Counted from the stretch's first letter, positions 7,179 to 16,170 are shown. The stretch: DNA of 64,000 bases from VFZN01 sp963709325 (GCA_963709325.1 CAVPVV010000003.1:4216001-4280000), one strand, 5' to 3'. Translations and numbers: made by a program. Notes: generated from the letters alone by a model not told the origin.

Positions 7179-8557
7179 TTGTCCGATGGCTCGTAGTCGC
7201 GGCGCTCGTGGCCGGCGGCGTGGCGCCGGCAGCCGCTCAGTCGCAGGCGGAGGCGCCGACGTCGTTCCGCGGCAGCGTCCCGCAGGGGACGGCGACGGCC
7301 GAACCGCTGGCGCTGTCGGTGTCGGAAACGCTCGACCGGGCTCTGAAGTTCAACCTCGGCCTGCTGCTCCAGGAAGAGGAGAAGAACGCCGCCCACGGCG
7401 CGCGGTGGCGCGCGCTGGCTGACCTGCTGCCGAACCTGCGCGCGAACGTGAGCGAACGCCGGCAGGTGATCAACCTCGAGGCGTACGGGTTCCCGGCGCC
7501 GGATCCGATCGTCGGACCGTTCAACGTGTTCGACGCGCGGGTGCTGGTGTCGCAGCGGCTCGTGGATCTCAACGCATTGAACAAGTCGCGGGCGGCTTCG
7601 TACACCGAAAAGGCGGAAGCGCTCGGCGTCCGTTCGGCGCGCGAGCTGGTCGTGCTGGTGGCCGTCAACCTGTATCTCGAGGCGATCAGCGCGTCGAGCC
7701 GAATCGACGTCGCGCGCGCGCAGCTCGAAACGGCGCAGGTGCTGCTGCGCCAGGCGCAAAACCTCAAGGGGTCGGGCATCGTCGCCGGTATCGACGTGCT
7801 CCGCGCCGACGCCCAGGTGCAGCGGCAGCGGCAGCGGCTGATCGTCGCTGAGAACGACTTCGAGAAAGCGAAGCTGCGCATCGGACGTGCGATCGGGTTG
7901 CCCCCCGGTCAGCCCATCCAGCTGACCACCAACATTCCCTATGCGCCGCTCGCGCCCGTCGCGCTGGAAAAAGCGCTCCAGGACGCGTTCGCGAACCGCG
8001 CCGATTATCAGGCCGCTGCCCAGCGCGTCGCCGCCGCCGAGGCCCGGGCTCGCGCCGCATCGGCCGAGCGGCTGCCGTCGCTCACGTTCGACGCGGACTA
8101 CGGAGCGATCGGCCAGCAGGTCTCGAACGCCGCCGCAACCTATTCGTTTGGCGCCAACTTGCGCGTGCCGATCTTCGAAGGTGGCCGCGCCCAGGGGCGA
8201 ATGATCGAAGCCGACGCCGAGCTCCGCCGCGAACGGGGGATATACGCGGACCTTCGCAGCCGCATCGACGAGGAGGTCAGGTCCGCATACCTGGACGTCG
8301 GCGCCGCCGCCCAGCAGGTCGACACCGCGCAGACCAGCGTCGACCTCGCGACCCAGGAACTGGCACAGGCGCGCGACCGGTTCGCCGCCGGCGTGTCCGA
8401 CACCATCGAAGTGACCCGGGCGCAGGAATCGCAGGCGCGCGCGTCCGAGGACTACATCTCGGCGCTCTATCAGCACAACGTCGCCAAGGCCGCACTGGCG
8501 CGCGCCGTCGGCATCGCTGAAGAGGCCATCCGGACGTTTGCTGCAGGAGTCAAGTAA
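7175..8557 (+). CDS. TolC family outer membrane efflux protein
   Basis: 460 residues with a signal peptide (MIVRWLVVAALVAGGVAPAAAQ). Two OEP repeats form the long coiled-coil and barrel: residues about 45-245 (SVSETLDRALKFNLGLLL, later LNPRAN-type helices) and about 260-455, with the repeat hallmark EVRSAYLDVGAAAQQVD and GVSDTIEVTRAQESQ. The role is the outer-membrane exit duct of a tripartite pump. It overlaps tetR by four bases and is followed without a gap by the HlyD-like adaptor, so the complete pump is encoded by one transcript. Confidence 0.93.
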   Translation: MIVRWLVVAALVAGGVAPAAAQSQAEAPTSFRGSVPQGTATAEPLALSVSETLDRALKFNLGLLLQEEEKNAAHGARWRALADLLPNLRANVSERRQVINLEAYGFPAPDPIVGPFNVFDARVLVSQRLVDLNALNKSRAASYTEKAEALGVRSARELVVLVAVNLYLEAISASSRIDVARAQLETAQVLLRQAQNLKGSGIVAGIDVLRADAQVQRQRQRLIVAENDFEKAKLRIGRAIGLPPGQPIQLTTNIPYAPLAPVALEKALQDAFANRADYQAAAQRVAAAEARARAASAERLPSLTFDADYGAIGQQVSNAAATYSFGANLRVPIFEGGRAQGRMIEADAELRRERGIYADLRSRIDEEVRSAYLDVGAAAQQVDTAQTSVDLATQELAQARDRFAAGVSDTIEVTRAQESQARASEDYISALYQHNVAKAALARAVGIAEEAIRTFAAGVK

Positions 8558-9781
8558 ATGGCAGAGACCACGCAACCCCGCCGCGGCCCGGCCCGGTGGA
8601 TCATCGCCGGCGTGCTGGTGGTGGCCGCCATCGTCGCGGTCATCGTTCTTCTCGGCCGCGGGCACGAGTCCACCGACGACGCGCAGATCGAAGGGCGAAT
8701 TACGCAAATCTCGACGCGGGTCGGCGGACCGATTCTCGAGTTGAACGTCACCGACAATCAGCTCGTCGACAAGGGAACCGTGCTCGCGCGGATCGAACCG
8801 CATGAGTACGAAGTCGCCGTGGATCGCGCGTCGGCGGAGCTCGCCGACGCCGAGGCCAACGCGCTGGCCGCCGGTGCCGGCGTGCCGATCACCTCCGCCA
8901 ACACGTCGAGCGAGCTCCAGAATGCGAGCGGCGGCGTGGACGAAGCCGTTGCCGGAATCGCAGTGGCGTCCGGACAGGTGGAGGCCGCGCGCGCCCAGCT
9001 CCTCGCCGCCGAAGCCCGTGTCCGCGAGCGGCAGGCGACGGCGGACCGCGCGGCGAAAGACGTCGAACGGTTGAAGCCGCTGGTCGAGAAGGAAGAGGTC
9101 GCGCAGCAGCAGTTCGACGCGGCGGTTGCCGCTGCCGATGCCGCACGCGCCTCCGTGGACGCCGCCCAGTCCGAGGTTGCCGCTGCCAAGCCCGCGGTGG
9201 CCGTCGCCGAGCAGCGTGCCGTGCAGGCGAAGGTGGCCGCCGCCCGTGCCGAGGCGGCGCTCGCGTCGGCGAAGACCGCCCCCGAGCAGGTGCAGGCCAC
9301 CAAGGCCAGGGCCGCCGCTGCCGCAGCCCGCGTCAAGCAGGCGCGCGCCGTGCTCGCGCAGGCACAACTCAACCTCGATCGCACCGTTATCAAGGCGCCA
9401 AGCTCGGGCATCGTCGGCAAGCGATCCATCGAGGTCGGTCAGCAGGTCCAGGCCGGACAGCCACTGTTCGCGCTGGTCTCGCGCGACGAATTGTGGGTGA
9501 TCGCGAACTTCAAGGAGACGCAGCTGGCGAAGATGCGGGCCGGCCAGTCGGCCGACGTCGAAGTGGACGCGCTCGGCGGGCAGTCGTTCCGCGGCAAGGT
9601 GGACAGCATCGGCGCCGCCACCGGGGCGAAGTTCAGCCTGCTGCCGCCCGAGAACGCCACCGGCAACTACGTGAAGGTGGTGCAGCGGGTCCCCGTGAAG
9701 ATCGTGCTCGATGAGGGTCAGGACCCGGAGCATCACCTCCGCCCCGGCCTGTCGGTCGCGCCCACTGTCTACACGAAGTGA
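8558..9781 (+). CDS. emrA: HlyD/EmrA-family periplasmic adaptor
   Basis: 407 residues. One N-terminal transmembrane helix (WIIAGVLVVAAIVAVIVLL, residues about 14-32) is followed by the barrel-sandwich half STDDAQIEGRITQISTRVGG. A long Ala-rich helical hairpin (about residues 85-260, with ERQATADRAAKDVERLKPL) contacts TolC. The second lipoyl half is IKAPSSGIVGKRSIEVGQQVQ, and a beta-barrel ends at VAPTVYTK. The DDAQIEG motif is typical of EmrA adaptors that pair with DHA2 MFS pumps. The start codon directly follows the TolC-gene stop, and the stop overlaps the GTG of the pump gene. Confidence 0.92.
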   Translation: MAETTQPRRGPARWIIAGVLVVAAIVAVIVLLGRGHESTDDAQIEGRITQISTRVGGPILELNVTDNQLVDKGTVLARIEPHEYEVAVDRASAELADAEANALAAGAGVPITSANTSSELQNASGGVDEAVAGIAVASGQVEAARAQLLAAEARVRERQATADRAAKDVERLKPLVEKEEVAQQQFDAAVAAADAARASVDAAQSEVAAAKPAVAVAEQRAVQAKVAAARAEAALASAKTAPEQVQATKARAAAAAARVKQARAVLAQAQLNLDRTVIKAPSSGIVGKRSIEVGQQVQAGQPLFALVSRDELWVIANFKETQLAKMRAGQSADVEVDALGGQSFRGKVDSIGAATGAKFSLLPPENATGNYVKVVQRVPVKIVLDEGQDPEHHLRPGLSVAPTVYTK

Positions 9782-11337
9782 CCGCCATGGACGAGCACCG
9801 TCAGGTCAATCCGTGGATCGTCGCCGTCGCGGTGATGTTCGCGACGTTCATGGAGGTGCTCGACACCACTGTGGTCAACGTCTCACTGCCGCACATCGCC
9901 GGCAACCTGTCGGCGACGATCGACGAGTCCACGTGGGTGCTGACGTCCTATCTGGTGGCCAACGCGATCGTCCTGCCCCTCACCGGGTGGCTCGCGAGCA
10001 CGTTCGGCCGCAAACGGTTGCTGATGGCTTCGGTGAGCGGCTTCACGCTCTCGTCATTGCTGTGCGGCCTGGCCCCCAACCTGCCGTCGCTGGTGACCTT
10101 CCGCCTCCTGCAGGGCGCCACGGGCGGGGCGATGCAGCCGCTCTCTCAGGCGGTGCTCCTCGAAGCGTTTCCGCCCCACATGCGCGGCAAGGCCATGGGG
10201 TTCTGGGGCCTGGGCATTGTCGTCGCGCCGATTCTGGGCCCGGTGCTCGGCGGCTGGCTCACCGACAGTTACAGCTGGCGTTGGGTGTTCTACATCAACT
10301 TGCCGGTGGGCATCGTGTCGCTGGTGATGACGCGCCTCTACGTGTTCGATCCGCCGTATCTCCGGCGAGAGACGTCGCGGATAGACTACTGGGGCATCGG
10401 TCTGCTCGCGCTCTGGGTCGGCTCCCTGCAGCTGGCGCTCGATCTCGGACAGCAGCGTGACTGGTTCTCGTCGCCGTTCATCGCGATGCTCGTGGTATTC
10501 GCCGTCGGCGGGCTGATCGCGTTCCTGGTGCGCGAGATGATGGCGTCCGAACCGGTCATCGATTTGCGCGTGTTCAAACTGCGCAGCTACAGCACCGGCG
10601 TCTTCCTGATGACGACGCTCGGGTTCGTGCTCTATGGCAGCCTGGTGCTGCTGCCGATCATGTTGCAGACCCTGCTCGGCTACCCGTCGCTGCAGGCCGG
10701 CATTGCGATGGCGCCGCGCGGCATGGGCTCGCTCATCGGGATGCCGACGGTCGGGTTCCTGATTGGCCGGATCGATCCGCGAAAGATGGTGGCCACAGGC
10801 CTGACGGTTGGCGCCGGAACGCTGTTCTGGCTCGGCCACCTGAACCTGGGCGCAGGCTACTGGGACATCTTCTGGCCGCAGTTCCTGCAGGGAATCGGAT
10901 TGTCGATGGTGTTCGTGCCGCTAACCACCATCAGCATGGACCCGGTGCCGCGCGAGCGCATGGGGAACGCGACCAGCCTCTTCAACCTGATGCGCAACCT
11001 CGGTGGGAGCATCGGCATCGCGGTGACCGGCACACTGCTCGGACGCCACACGCAGACCTACACGAACATGCTCGGCAGCCACGTCACGTCCTACTCGGCC
11101 GAGGCGCGGCAGTTGCTGGACAGCTTGTATCAGGGATATCTCGCGGCGGGCAGCGACCCGGTCACCGCGACGCAGCGCGCGTATGCCGCGGCGTTCGGGA
11201 TCGTCCAGCGGCAGGCGACGATGCTGTCGTTCGTCGAGTTGTTCCGCGGCCTGGGCGTCATGTTCTTGGTGCTGGTACCGCTGGTCATGCTCATGAAGCG
11301 GCCGCGCTCGACGGCCGGCGCCGCGGCTGCGCATTGA
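9778..11337 (+). CDS. emrB: DHA2 family MFS multidrug efflux pump (EmrB/QacA)
   Basis: 519 residues from a GTG that overlaps the upstream TGA; ATG at 9787 is an alternative. Fourteen membrane segments are expected for this branch. Family motifs are present: the TM1 motif MEVLDTTVVNVSLPHIAG (motif D1), WLASTFGRKRLL (motif A), RLLQGATGG (motif B) and GLGIVVAPILGPVLGGWLT (motif C, antiporter signature). It exports hydrophobic compounds using the proton gradient through the adaptor and TolC-like duct encoded just upstream. The specific substrate is unknown. Last gene of the operon; the next gene starts 25 bases later. Confidence 0.93.
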   Translation: MTAMDEHRQVNPWIVAVAVMFATFMEVLDTTVVNVSLPHIAGNLSATIDESTWVLTSYLVANAIVLPLTGWLASTFGRKRLLMASVSGFTLSSLLCGLAPNLPSLVTFRLLQGATGGAMQPLSQAVLLEAFPPHMRGKAMGFWGLGIVVAPILGPVLGGWLTDSYSWRWVFYINLPVGIVSLVMTRLYVFDPPYLRRETSRIDYWGIGLLALWVGSLQLALDLGQQRDWFSSPFIAMLVVFAVGGLIAFLVREMMASEPVIDLRVFKLRSYSTGVFLMTTLGFVLYGSLVLLPIMLQTLLGYPSLQAGIAMAPRGMGSLIGMPTVGFLIGRIDPRKMVATGLTVGAGTLFWLGHLNLGAGYWDIFWPQFLQGIGLSMVFVPLTTISMDPVPRERMGNATSLFNLMRNLGGSIGIAVTGTLLGRHTQTYTNMLGSHVTSYSAEARQLLDSLYQGYLAAGSDPVTATQRAYAAAFGIVQRQATMLSFVELFRGLGVMFLVLVPLVMLMKRPRSTAGAAAAH

Positions 11338-11362
11338 TCGAGTTCAGCGACAATACTGCGAC

Positions 11363-12748
11363 GTGCCGTCGCTGCCTGCCTATCGCTTTGCGGAGTTCGT
11401 GGTGTCGCGCCGGCGGCGGCAGCTGCTCCGTCAGGGCGAGGCGCTCCCGCTCATCCCGAAGTACTTCGACCTGCTCGTGCTGTTGATCGAGCGGCGGCCA
11501 GATGTGGTGTCGCGCCGGGAGATTTTCGACACGGTCTGGCGGGACGTGATCGTTTCCGACGGCGCGCTGACCCAGGCGGTCCGGACACTCCGCCGCGTGC
11601 TCGGCGACGACTCGCGGGGGCCGAACTACATCCGAACGATTTCCCGGCACGGCTACAGCTTCGTTTTCGCGAACGTCGAGGAAGGCGACTTCGAAGAGGT
11701 GCGGTCGCCACGGCGGCTCGAGGAGGCGGCCGGCCACGCCGGCCAGGAACTCCTGCCCGAGGCGCGGATTGCGCAACTGGCAGCGAGGCTGCGCGAGCTC
11801 GCCAACCAGCCGCAGTCGATCGAGGAGCGCCGCGATCTGGCGCAGCAGCTTCACGCCATCGGAACGACTCAGGCGCTGAAGGCCCTCGTCGCGGAGCCGG
11901 GACATGCCGCGGCGCTGGCGCTGCTGCGCGATACGCGATGGGAGGTGGCCGGCGCCGGACCTGTTCCCCTCTTCGGACAGCCGGAAGGTGCGGCGGCGGC
12001 GTGGTGGCTGGCGCGCTGGCGGGCTCGTGACGTCCTGCGCATCACGGCACGGCGGTGGGTGCAGGCCGCCGGCGGCGCAGCGGCGGCCGGCACGCTGGCC
12101 GGACTGCTGGGCGGCGGACTTCTTGTCTCGGCGCCGACTGCTGCGGCGCCGGTCACTGCGATTCCGGTGCTGATGGTGCTCGGCGCAGCGGCCGGGTTTG
12201 TTGGTGCGGCCGGCGTGGCGGCCGGTATCGCCGCGGCCGAAGCGGTGTCGCGGTCCCGCCGTTCGCTGGCGATTGTCGTCGGTGGCAGTCTCGGAGGAGC
12301 AGGCGTCGCGCTTCTGGCGCAGGCACTTTCGACCTGGACGCTGGCGACGCTGTTCGGCCTGACAGTGCCGATCGGCGGCGCAGCCATCGAGGGCGCCTGC
12401 CTCGGCGGCGCGGTCGCGCTCGGCTACGCAATCACGACCGCCCGGCTCGGCGGCGGCATCGTCGCGCCCAGAGGCGCTGCGCGCTGGCGCGCGGCGATCG
12501 CGGCGGCGCTTCTCACCGGACTGGCGGCCGCGGTCCTGTCGCGGGCCGGCTTTCCGCTCGTCGGCGGCATCATCGACCGCGTCGCCGAGGCGTCGCGCGG
12601 CTCGCAGATGGCCCTCACCCCGCTCGGCGGCTGGCTCGGCGAGCCCGCGTTCGGTCCGCTCACCCAGACGCTCGTCGCTGCCTTAGAGGGTGCACTGTTC
12701 GGCTTCGGACTCACGTGGGGCCTGACGCGGCGCTCGGGGAGGTCCTGA
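11363..12748 (+). CDS. Membrane-anchored winged-helix regulator, polytopic C-terminus
   Basis: 461 residues from a GTG. Residues 5-103 form an OmpR/CadC-type winged helix: short strands (YRFAEFVVSRRRRQLL), the recognition-helix region (DGALTQAVRTLRRVLGDD) and the wing PNYIRTISRHGYSFVF. A charged helical linker (residues 115-230) follows. The C-terminal half is Gly/Ala-rich and hydrophobic with about six membrane segments (near 233-257, 264-293, 301-322, 326-358, 376-393, 434-454). CadC-like regulators normally have one membrane helix and a periplasmic sensor domain; here the sensor would be the membrane domain itself. The CreD-like envelope gene follows after a 101-bp gap holding a hairpin. 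The stimulus is unknown. Confidence 0.8.
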   Translation: MPSLPAYRFAEFVVSRRRRQLLRQGEALPLIPKYFDLLVLLIERRPDVVSRREIFDTVWRDVIVSDGALTQAVRTLRRVLGDDSRGPNYIRTISRHGYSFVFANVEEGDFEEVRSPRRLEEAAGHAGQELLPEARIAQLAARLRELANQPQSIEERRDLAQQLHAIGTTQALKALVAEPGHAAALALLRDTRWEVAGAGPVPLFGQPEGAAAAWWLARWRARDVLRITARRWVQAAGGAAAAGTLAGLLGGGLLVSAPTAAAPVTAIPVLMVLGAAAGFVGAAGVAAGIAAAEAVSRSRRSLAIVVGGSLGGAGVALLAQALSTWTLATLFGLTVPIGGAAIEGACLGGAVALGYAITTARLGGGIVAPRGAARWRAAIAAALLTGLAAAVLSRAGFPLVGGIIDRVAEASRGSQMALTPLGGWLGEPAFGPLTQTLVAALEGALFGFGLTWGLTRRSGRS

Positions 12749-12782
12749 GTCCCGGGCCGGCGCGTGAGATCAGGCGGCCTCA

Positions 12783-12813
12783 GAAAAGTCTCAGGTTCTG
12801 CTGAGGACTTTTC
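12783..12813 (+). promoter_or_regulatory. Hairpin/inverted repeat upstream of creD-like gene
   Basis: GAAAAGTC-TCAG (12783-12794) pairs with CTGA-GGACTTTTC (12801-12813), leaving one bulged base, in the gap between the membrane regulator and the CreD-like gene. The surroundings hold further CTGAG/CTCAG words (12745, 12821). It may be a terminator or attenuator, or an operator for the upstream regulator. There is no T-run. Confidence 0.45.
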
Positions 12814-12849
12814 GGACGCGCCTGAGCGATCGTCCGACCGGAGGTTGAT

Positions 12850-14127
12850 GTGACCGTTCGACGTCTGTTCGCCATTGGATTCATCTTCTGCGCCGCATCG
12901 GCGGCGTGGTTCACGCTCGGTACATCGCTGGTCTACCGTACCGGGCAGTTCGACGGGCCGCTGCGCGAAGAAGTGGCGCTGCTCTGGGGCGGTCCCCATG
13001 TCCAACGCGCGCCGGAGGCATGGGTCGGACGGCCCACCGATTCGGTCGAGACGGTCGTGGAAAAGGACGCGGCCGGTCGCGACGTCACCCGCCAGGTTCG
13101 CAAATCCGGGCTGGCGTGGGCTGCGGCGCCGCTCATCCAGACCGACGCCGACGTGACGCTCGACCTCGAGCAACGCCAGAAGGGACTTCTCTGGTACGAC
13201 ACTTATGCCGTCGCGTTCCGGGCGGCGTACGTATTCACCAATCCGGATTCGGAGCCGCGGCGCATCCGCGTCCACTTCACGTTCCCGGCGGCGCACGCAA
13301 TCTACGACGACTTCACCCTCACGATCGACGGCGTGGCCACGCCGCGTGGCGGGGACCTCTCGAAGGAAGTCGAAACCTCCGCCGATGTCGGCCCGGGCGG
13401 ACGGATCCGGCTGGATGTGTCCTATCGATCGCGCGGCCTCGACGACTGGCGCTACGCCTTCAGCGCCAGCGGCGTCGCCGACGCCCGCGACTTCTCGCTC
13501 GTCGCGCACACCAACGTCCGCGCCGTCGACTTCCCGCCGGGGACGATGTCACCGACCGCGCGGGAGGAGCGTGGGAACGGCTGGGACCTGACCTGGCGCT
13601 TCGTCAACCTCGTGACCGGGCAGGCGATTGGAGTAGACCTGCCGGCGCGCCAGAACCCCGGCCCGCTTGCCGCCCGCATCACGTTCTTTGCGCCGGTCTC
13701 ACTGCTGTTCTTCCTTGCCGTGATGGTCGTTCTCGACGTGCTCTCGCCCGAGTCGCTCCACCCGATGAACTACGTCTTCGTCTCGGCAGCGTTCTTCGCG
13801 TTCCACCTGCTGCTCGCCTACCTGGTGGATCACCTCTCGGTCCACGTCTCGTTCGCGCTGGCCGCGCTGGTCAGCGCGGCGCTGGTGGCGAGCTACCTGC
13901 GCGCGGTCGGCGGCATGCGCGAGCGGTGGTGGCAGGCGGTCGCGGCCCAGGCGGTCTACCTGGTTGCGTTCAGCTACGCGTTCTTCTTCGAGGGGTTCAC
14001 CGGCCTGGCGGTCACCATCGGATCGGTCCTCACGCTGTTCGTGCTGATGCAGATGACGGCGAAGGTCCGCTGGGCTGACGTGTTCGAACGGCGTTCGGTT
14101 CCGGCTGGAGGTTCCCGTGCGATCTGA
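12850..14127 (+). CDS. CreD-like inner membrane protein
   Basis: 425 residues from GTG 12850. An N-terminal membrane helix (LFAIGFIFCAASAAWFTLG) is followed by a large periplasmic domain (about residues 30-275, with WYDTYAVAFRAAYVFTNP). Four to five closely spaced C-terminal helices follow from about residue 282 (FFAPVSLLFFLAVMVVLDVL). The C-terminal motifs LHPMNYVFVSAAFFAFHLLL, YLVAFSYAFFFEGFTG and TLFVLMQMTAKV match the CreD family (colicin-tolerance inner membrane protein), although the periplasmic part is divergent. The CreBC two-component genes are absent; the upstream membrane-bound regulator may replace them (inference). Overlaps yjbQ by 11 bases. Confidence 0.8.
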   Translation: MTVRRLFAIGFIFCAASAAWFTLGTSLVYRTGQFDGPLREEVALLWGGPHVQRAPEAWVGRPTDSVETVVEKDAAGRDVTRQVRKSGLAWAAAPLIQTDADVTLDLEQRQKGLLWYDTYAVAFRAAYVFTNPDSEPRRIRVHFTFPAAHAIYDDFTLTIDGVATPRGGDLSKEVETSADVGPGGRIRLDVSYRSRGLDDWRYAFSASGVADARDFSLVAHTNVRAVDFPPGTMSPTAREERGNGWDLTWRFVNLVTGQAIGVDLPARQNPGPLAARITFFAPVSLLFFLAVMVVLDVLSPESLHPMNYVFVSAAFFAFHLLLAYLVDHLSVHVSFALAALVSAALVASYLRAVGGMRERWWQAVAAQAVYLVAFSYAFFFEGFTGLAVTIGSVLTLFVLMQMTAKVRWADVFERRSVPAGGSRAI

Positions 14128-14587
14128 AACGCTGACGCTGCCGCATCGCACTCGTCACCGGCTCGAGATCGTCACGACACGGTCGGTCGAGTTCATCGAT
14201 CTGACCGATCAGCTGGCCGCGCTCGTCGCCGATCCTGGCATCGAGCAGGGGCTGCTGCACCTCCAGACGATGCACACCACGACCGGACTGCTCATCAACG
14301 AAGCGGAGCCGCTGCTTCTCGAGGATCTCGCCGGCCGGCTGGCATGTCTGGCGCCGCTCGATCTGCCGTACGCCCACGACGATCTGTCGCGCCGCACCAT
14401 CAACGTCGCGGGCCCGCGGGAGCGTCGCAACGGCTACGCGCACTGCCGCGCGGCGCTGCTCGGCTGCACCGAGACGGTCATGGTGGAGGACGGGCGGCTG
14501 TGCCTCGGGCGCTGGCAGCGCGTGCTGTTCGCCGAATTCGACGGCCCGCAGCGCCGTGACTTACGGGTCTGGCTGCTGTCGTCGTGA
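14117..14587 (+). CDS. yjbQ: YjbQ family (UPF0047) secondary thiamine-phosphate synthase
   Basis: 156 residues from GTG 14117, overlapping the preceding gene. It shows the full family pattern: LHLQTMHTTTGLLINEAEP, then LPYAHDDLSRR, GPRERRNGYAHCRAALLG and VEDGRLCLGRWQRVLF. The family forms a small trimeric beta-barrel with conserved His/Glu residues. One member in E. coli can substitute weakly for ThiE, which is the source of the product name; its physiological role is uncertain. The neighbours (creD-like upstream, moaD/thiS-like downstream) do not clarify this, although a ThiS-like protein next to a protein annotated in thiamine synthesis is suggestive. Confidence 0.9.
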   Translation: MRSETLTLPHRTRHRLEIVTTRSVEFIDLTDQLAALVADPGIEQGLLHLQTMHTTTGLLINEAEPLLLEDLAGRLACLAPLDLPYAHDDLSRRTINVAGPRERRNGYAHCRAALLGCTETVMVEDGRLCLGRWQRVLFAEFDGPQRRDLRVWLLSS

Positions 14588-14670
14588 CCAACGATGTGAC
14601 CGCCGACCTTGCCAAGCGCAGTCCTCTTCGTTAGGGTAAGAGTTCGTTCGCTGCCCGGAGGGCTCCCGCG

Positions 14671-14940
14671 ATGCCGACGGTCCGGTTCACCCGCAATATC
14701 CAGCGTCATGTCAGTTGCCCGACCGAGGCAGTAACCGGCGCGACACTCGGCGCGGCGCTCGAGGCCTACTTCGTCGCCCACGGCGACGCGCGCGGCTACG
14801 TGCTCGACGATCGCGGGCGGCTCCGCCAGCACATGGCGGCGTTCATCGATGGTCACCAGATCGAGGATCGCAGCGGTTTGACCGACTCGGTCACCACCGA
14901 CGCGGTGATCGACATCGTCCAGTCGCTGTCGGGCGGATAG
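14671..14940 (+). CDS. MoaD/ThiS family beta-grasp protein
   Basis: 89 residues, RBS-like GGAGGG about eight bases before ATG 14671. The beta-grasp pattern is present (VRFTRNIQRHV, then LGAALEAYFVAHG, AAFIDGHQIEDRSGLT), and it ends in Ser-Gly-Gly, the diglycine tail that MoaD/ThiS-type carriers use for thiocarboxylation by an E1-like enzyme. No moaE, moeB, thiF or thiG is nearby. It is followed 67 bp downstream by a BNR propeller gene, a pairing that suggests a dedicated partner rather than a role in molybdopterin synthesis. This is an inference. Confidence 0.85.
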   Translation: MPTVRFTRNIQRHVSCPTEAVTGATLGAALEAYFVAHGDARGYVLDDRGRLRQHMAAFIDGHQIEDRSGLTDSVTTDAVIDIVQSLSGG

Positions 14941-15007
14941 CCGCGCCCCCTTTCAGCTTCAGATTGGCCGCGCTGAACCGCGTCTTCCGAATCCTTGAAG
15001 GTCAGTC

Positions 15008-16117
15008 ATGCCACGATGCCACGTCTCGACACGTAAGGGCCTGTTCACTCTCGAGCGCGGAGCCCGCGGTTGGCAGGTCGCGCGGACCAGTTTCCTCGGC
15101 GACAACGTCACTGTCATGTCGCACGATCCGCGCGACGGCGCGCTCTACGCCGCGCTCAATCACGGTCACTTCGGCGTCAAGCTGCATCGCTCGCGCGACG
15201 GCGGAGCCAGCTGGCAGCCAATCGCCAGCCCCGTCTACCCGCCGAAGCCGGAGGGGTACGTGCCCAAAACGCCGGTCGAGGGCACACCGGCCGACTGGTC
15301 ACTGAAGCTGGTCTGGACGCTCGAGCCGGGCGGCGCCGACGAGCCCGGTGTGTTGTGGTGCGGCACGCTCCCTGGAGGCCTGTTCCGATCGGAGGATCAC
15401 GGCGAGACCTGGTCGCTCAACCGCCCCTTGTGGGACGACCCGCTGCGCGAGCAATGGTTCGGCGGCGGCGCCGATCATCCTGGCATCCATTCGGTCGTCG
15501 TCGATCCGCGCGACTCGACCCACGTCAAGATCGGCGTCTCGTGCGGTGGTGTGTGGACGACGCGCGATCGCGGAGCGACGTGGGCGCCGACGGCCACCGG
15601 CATGCGCGCCGAGTTCATGCCACCGGAGCGGCAGTTCGAGCCGAACGTGCAGGACCCGCATCGCCTGGCCCAGTGCCGCAAGGCTCCGGACGTGCTCTGG
15701 GTGCAGCATCACAACGGCATCTTCCGCTCGGAGGATGGGGCTGCCTCGTGGAGCGAGATCACCGGCGTCGAGCCGTCCACGTTCGGCTTCGCCGTGGCCG
15801 CGCATCCCGACGATCCGCAGACCGCGTGGTTCGTGCCTGCAGTCAAGGACGAAGTGCGCTACCCGAAAGGCGGCGAGGTGGTGGTCACGCGCACCCGCGA
15901 CGGCGGCCGCACGTTCGACGTGCTTCGCGAAGGGCTGCCGCAGGAGCATGCGTACGATCTCGTCTACCGCCACGCGCTCGACGTCGATCCCTCGGGAACC
16001 GTGCTCGCCTTTGGTTCGACGACCGGCTCGGTGTGGGTGAGTGAAGACGCCGGCGACAGCTGGCAAACGGTGTCGGCGCACCTGCCGCCGGTCTATGCCG
16101 TCCGCTTTGAGAACTGA
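15008..16117 (+). CDS. BNR/sialidase-like beta-propeller protein (cytoplasmic)
   Basis: 369 residues, no signal peptide. Repeated Asp-box motifs are seen (SRDGGASW, SEDHGETW, TRDRGATW, SEDGAASW, TRDGGRTF, SEDAGDSW), giving a six- or seven-bladed propeller. It starts with STRKGLFTLERG, the opening strand common to the WD40/YVTN/BNR-like glycosyl-hydrolase annotation group. No sialidase catalytic arginine triad is evident, so enzymatic activity is not claimed. It lies directly after the MoaD/ThiS-like gene on the same strand and probably forms a two-gene unit with it. Confidence 0.85.
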   Translation: MPRCHVSTRKGLFTLERGARGWQVARTSFLGDNVTVMSHDPRDGALYAALNHGHFGVKLHRSRDGGASWQPIASPVYPPKPEGYVPKTPVEGTPADWSLKLVWTLEPGGADEPGVLWCGTLPGGLFRSEDHGETWSLNRPLWDDPLREQWFGGGADHPGIHSVVVDPRDSTHVKIGVSCGGVWTTRDRGATWAPTATGMRAEFMPPERQFEPNVQDPHRLAQCRKAPDVLWVQHHNGIFRSEDGAASWSEITGVEPSTFGFAVAAHPDDPQTAWFVPAVKDEVRYPKGGEVVVTRTRDGGRTFDVLREGLPQEHAYDLVYRHALDVDPSGTVLAFGSTTGSVWVSEDAGDSWQTVSAHLPPVYAVRFEN

Positions 16118-16170
16118 TCGCGGCGAAGCGTCACGAAACGCCCTTTCGGGAGCGCCGCGCGTTCGGAAGC

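Noticed and set aside
6884..9736. 950-codon open frame on the minus strand
   Set aside because: Antisense shadow of tetR, the TolC-like gene and the adaptor gene; its translation is Arg/Gly/Leu-rich with no domain, a common result of high GC.
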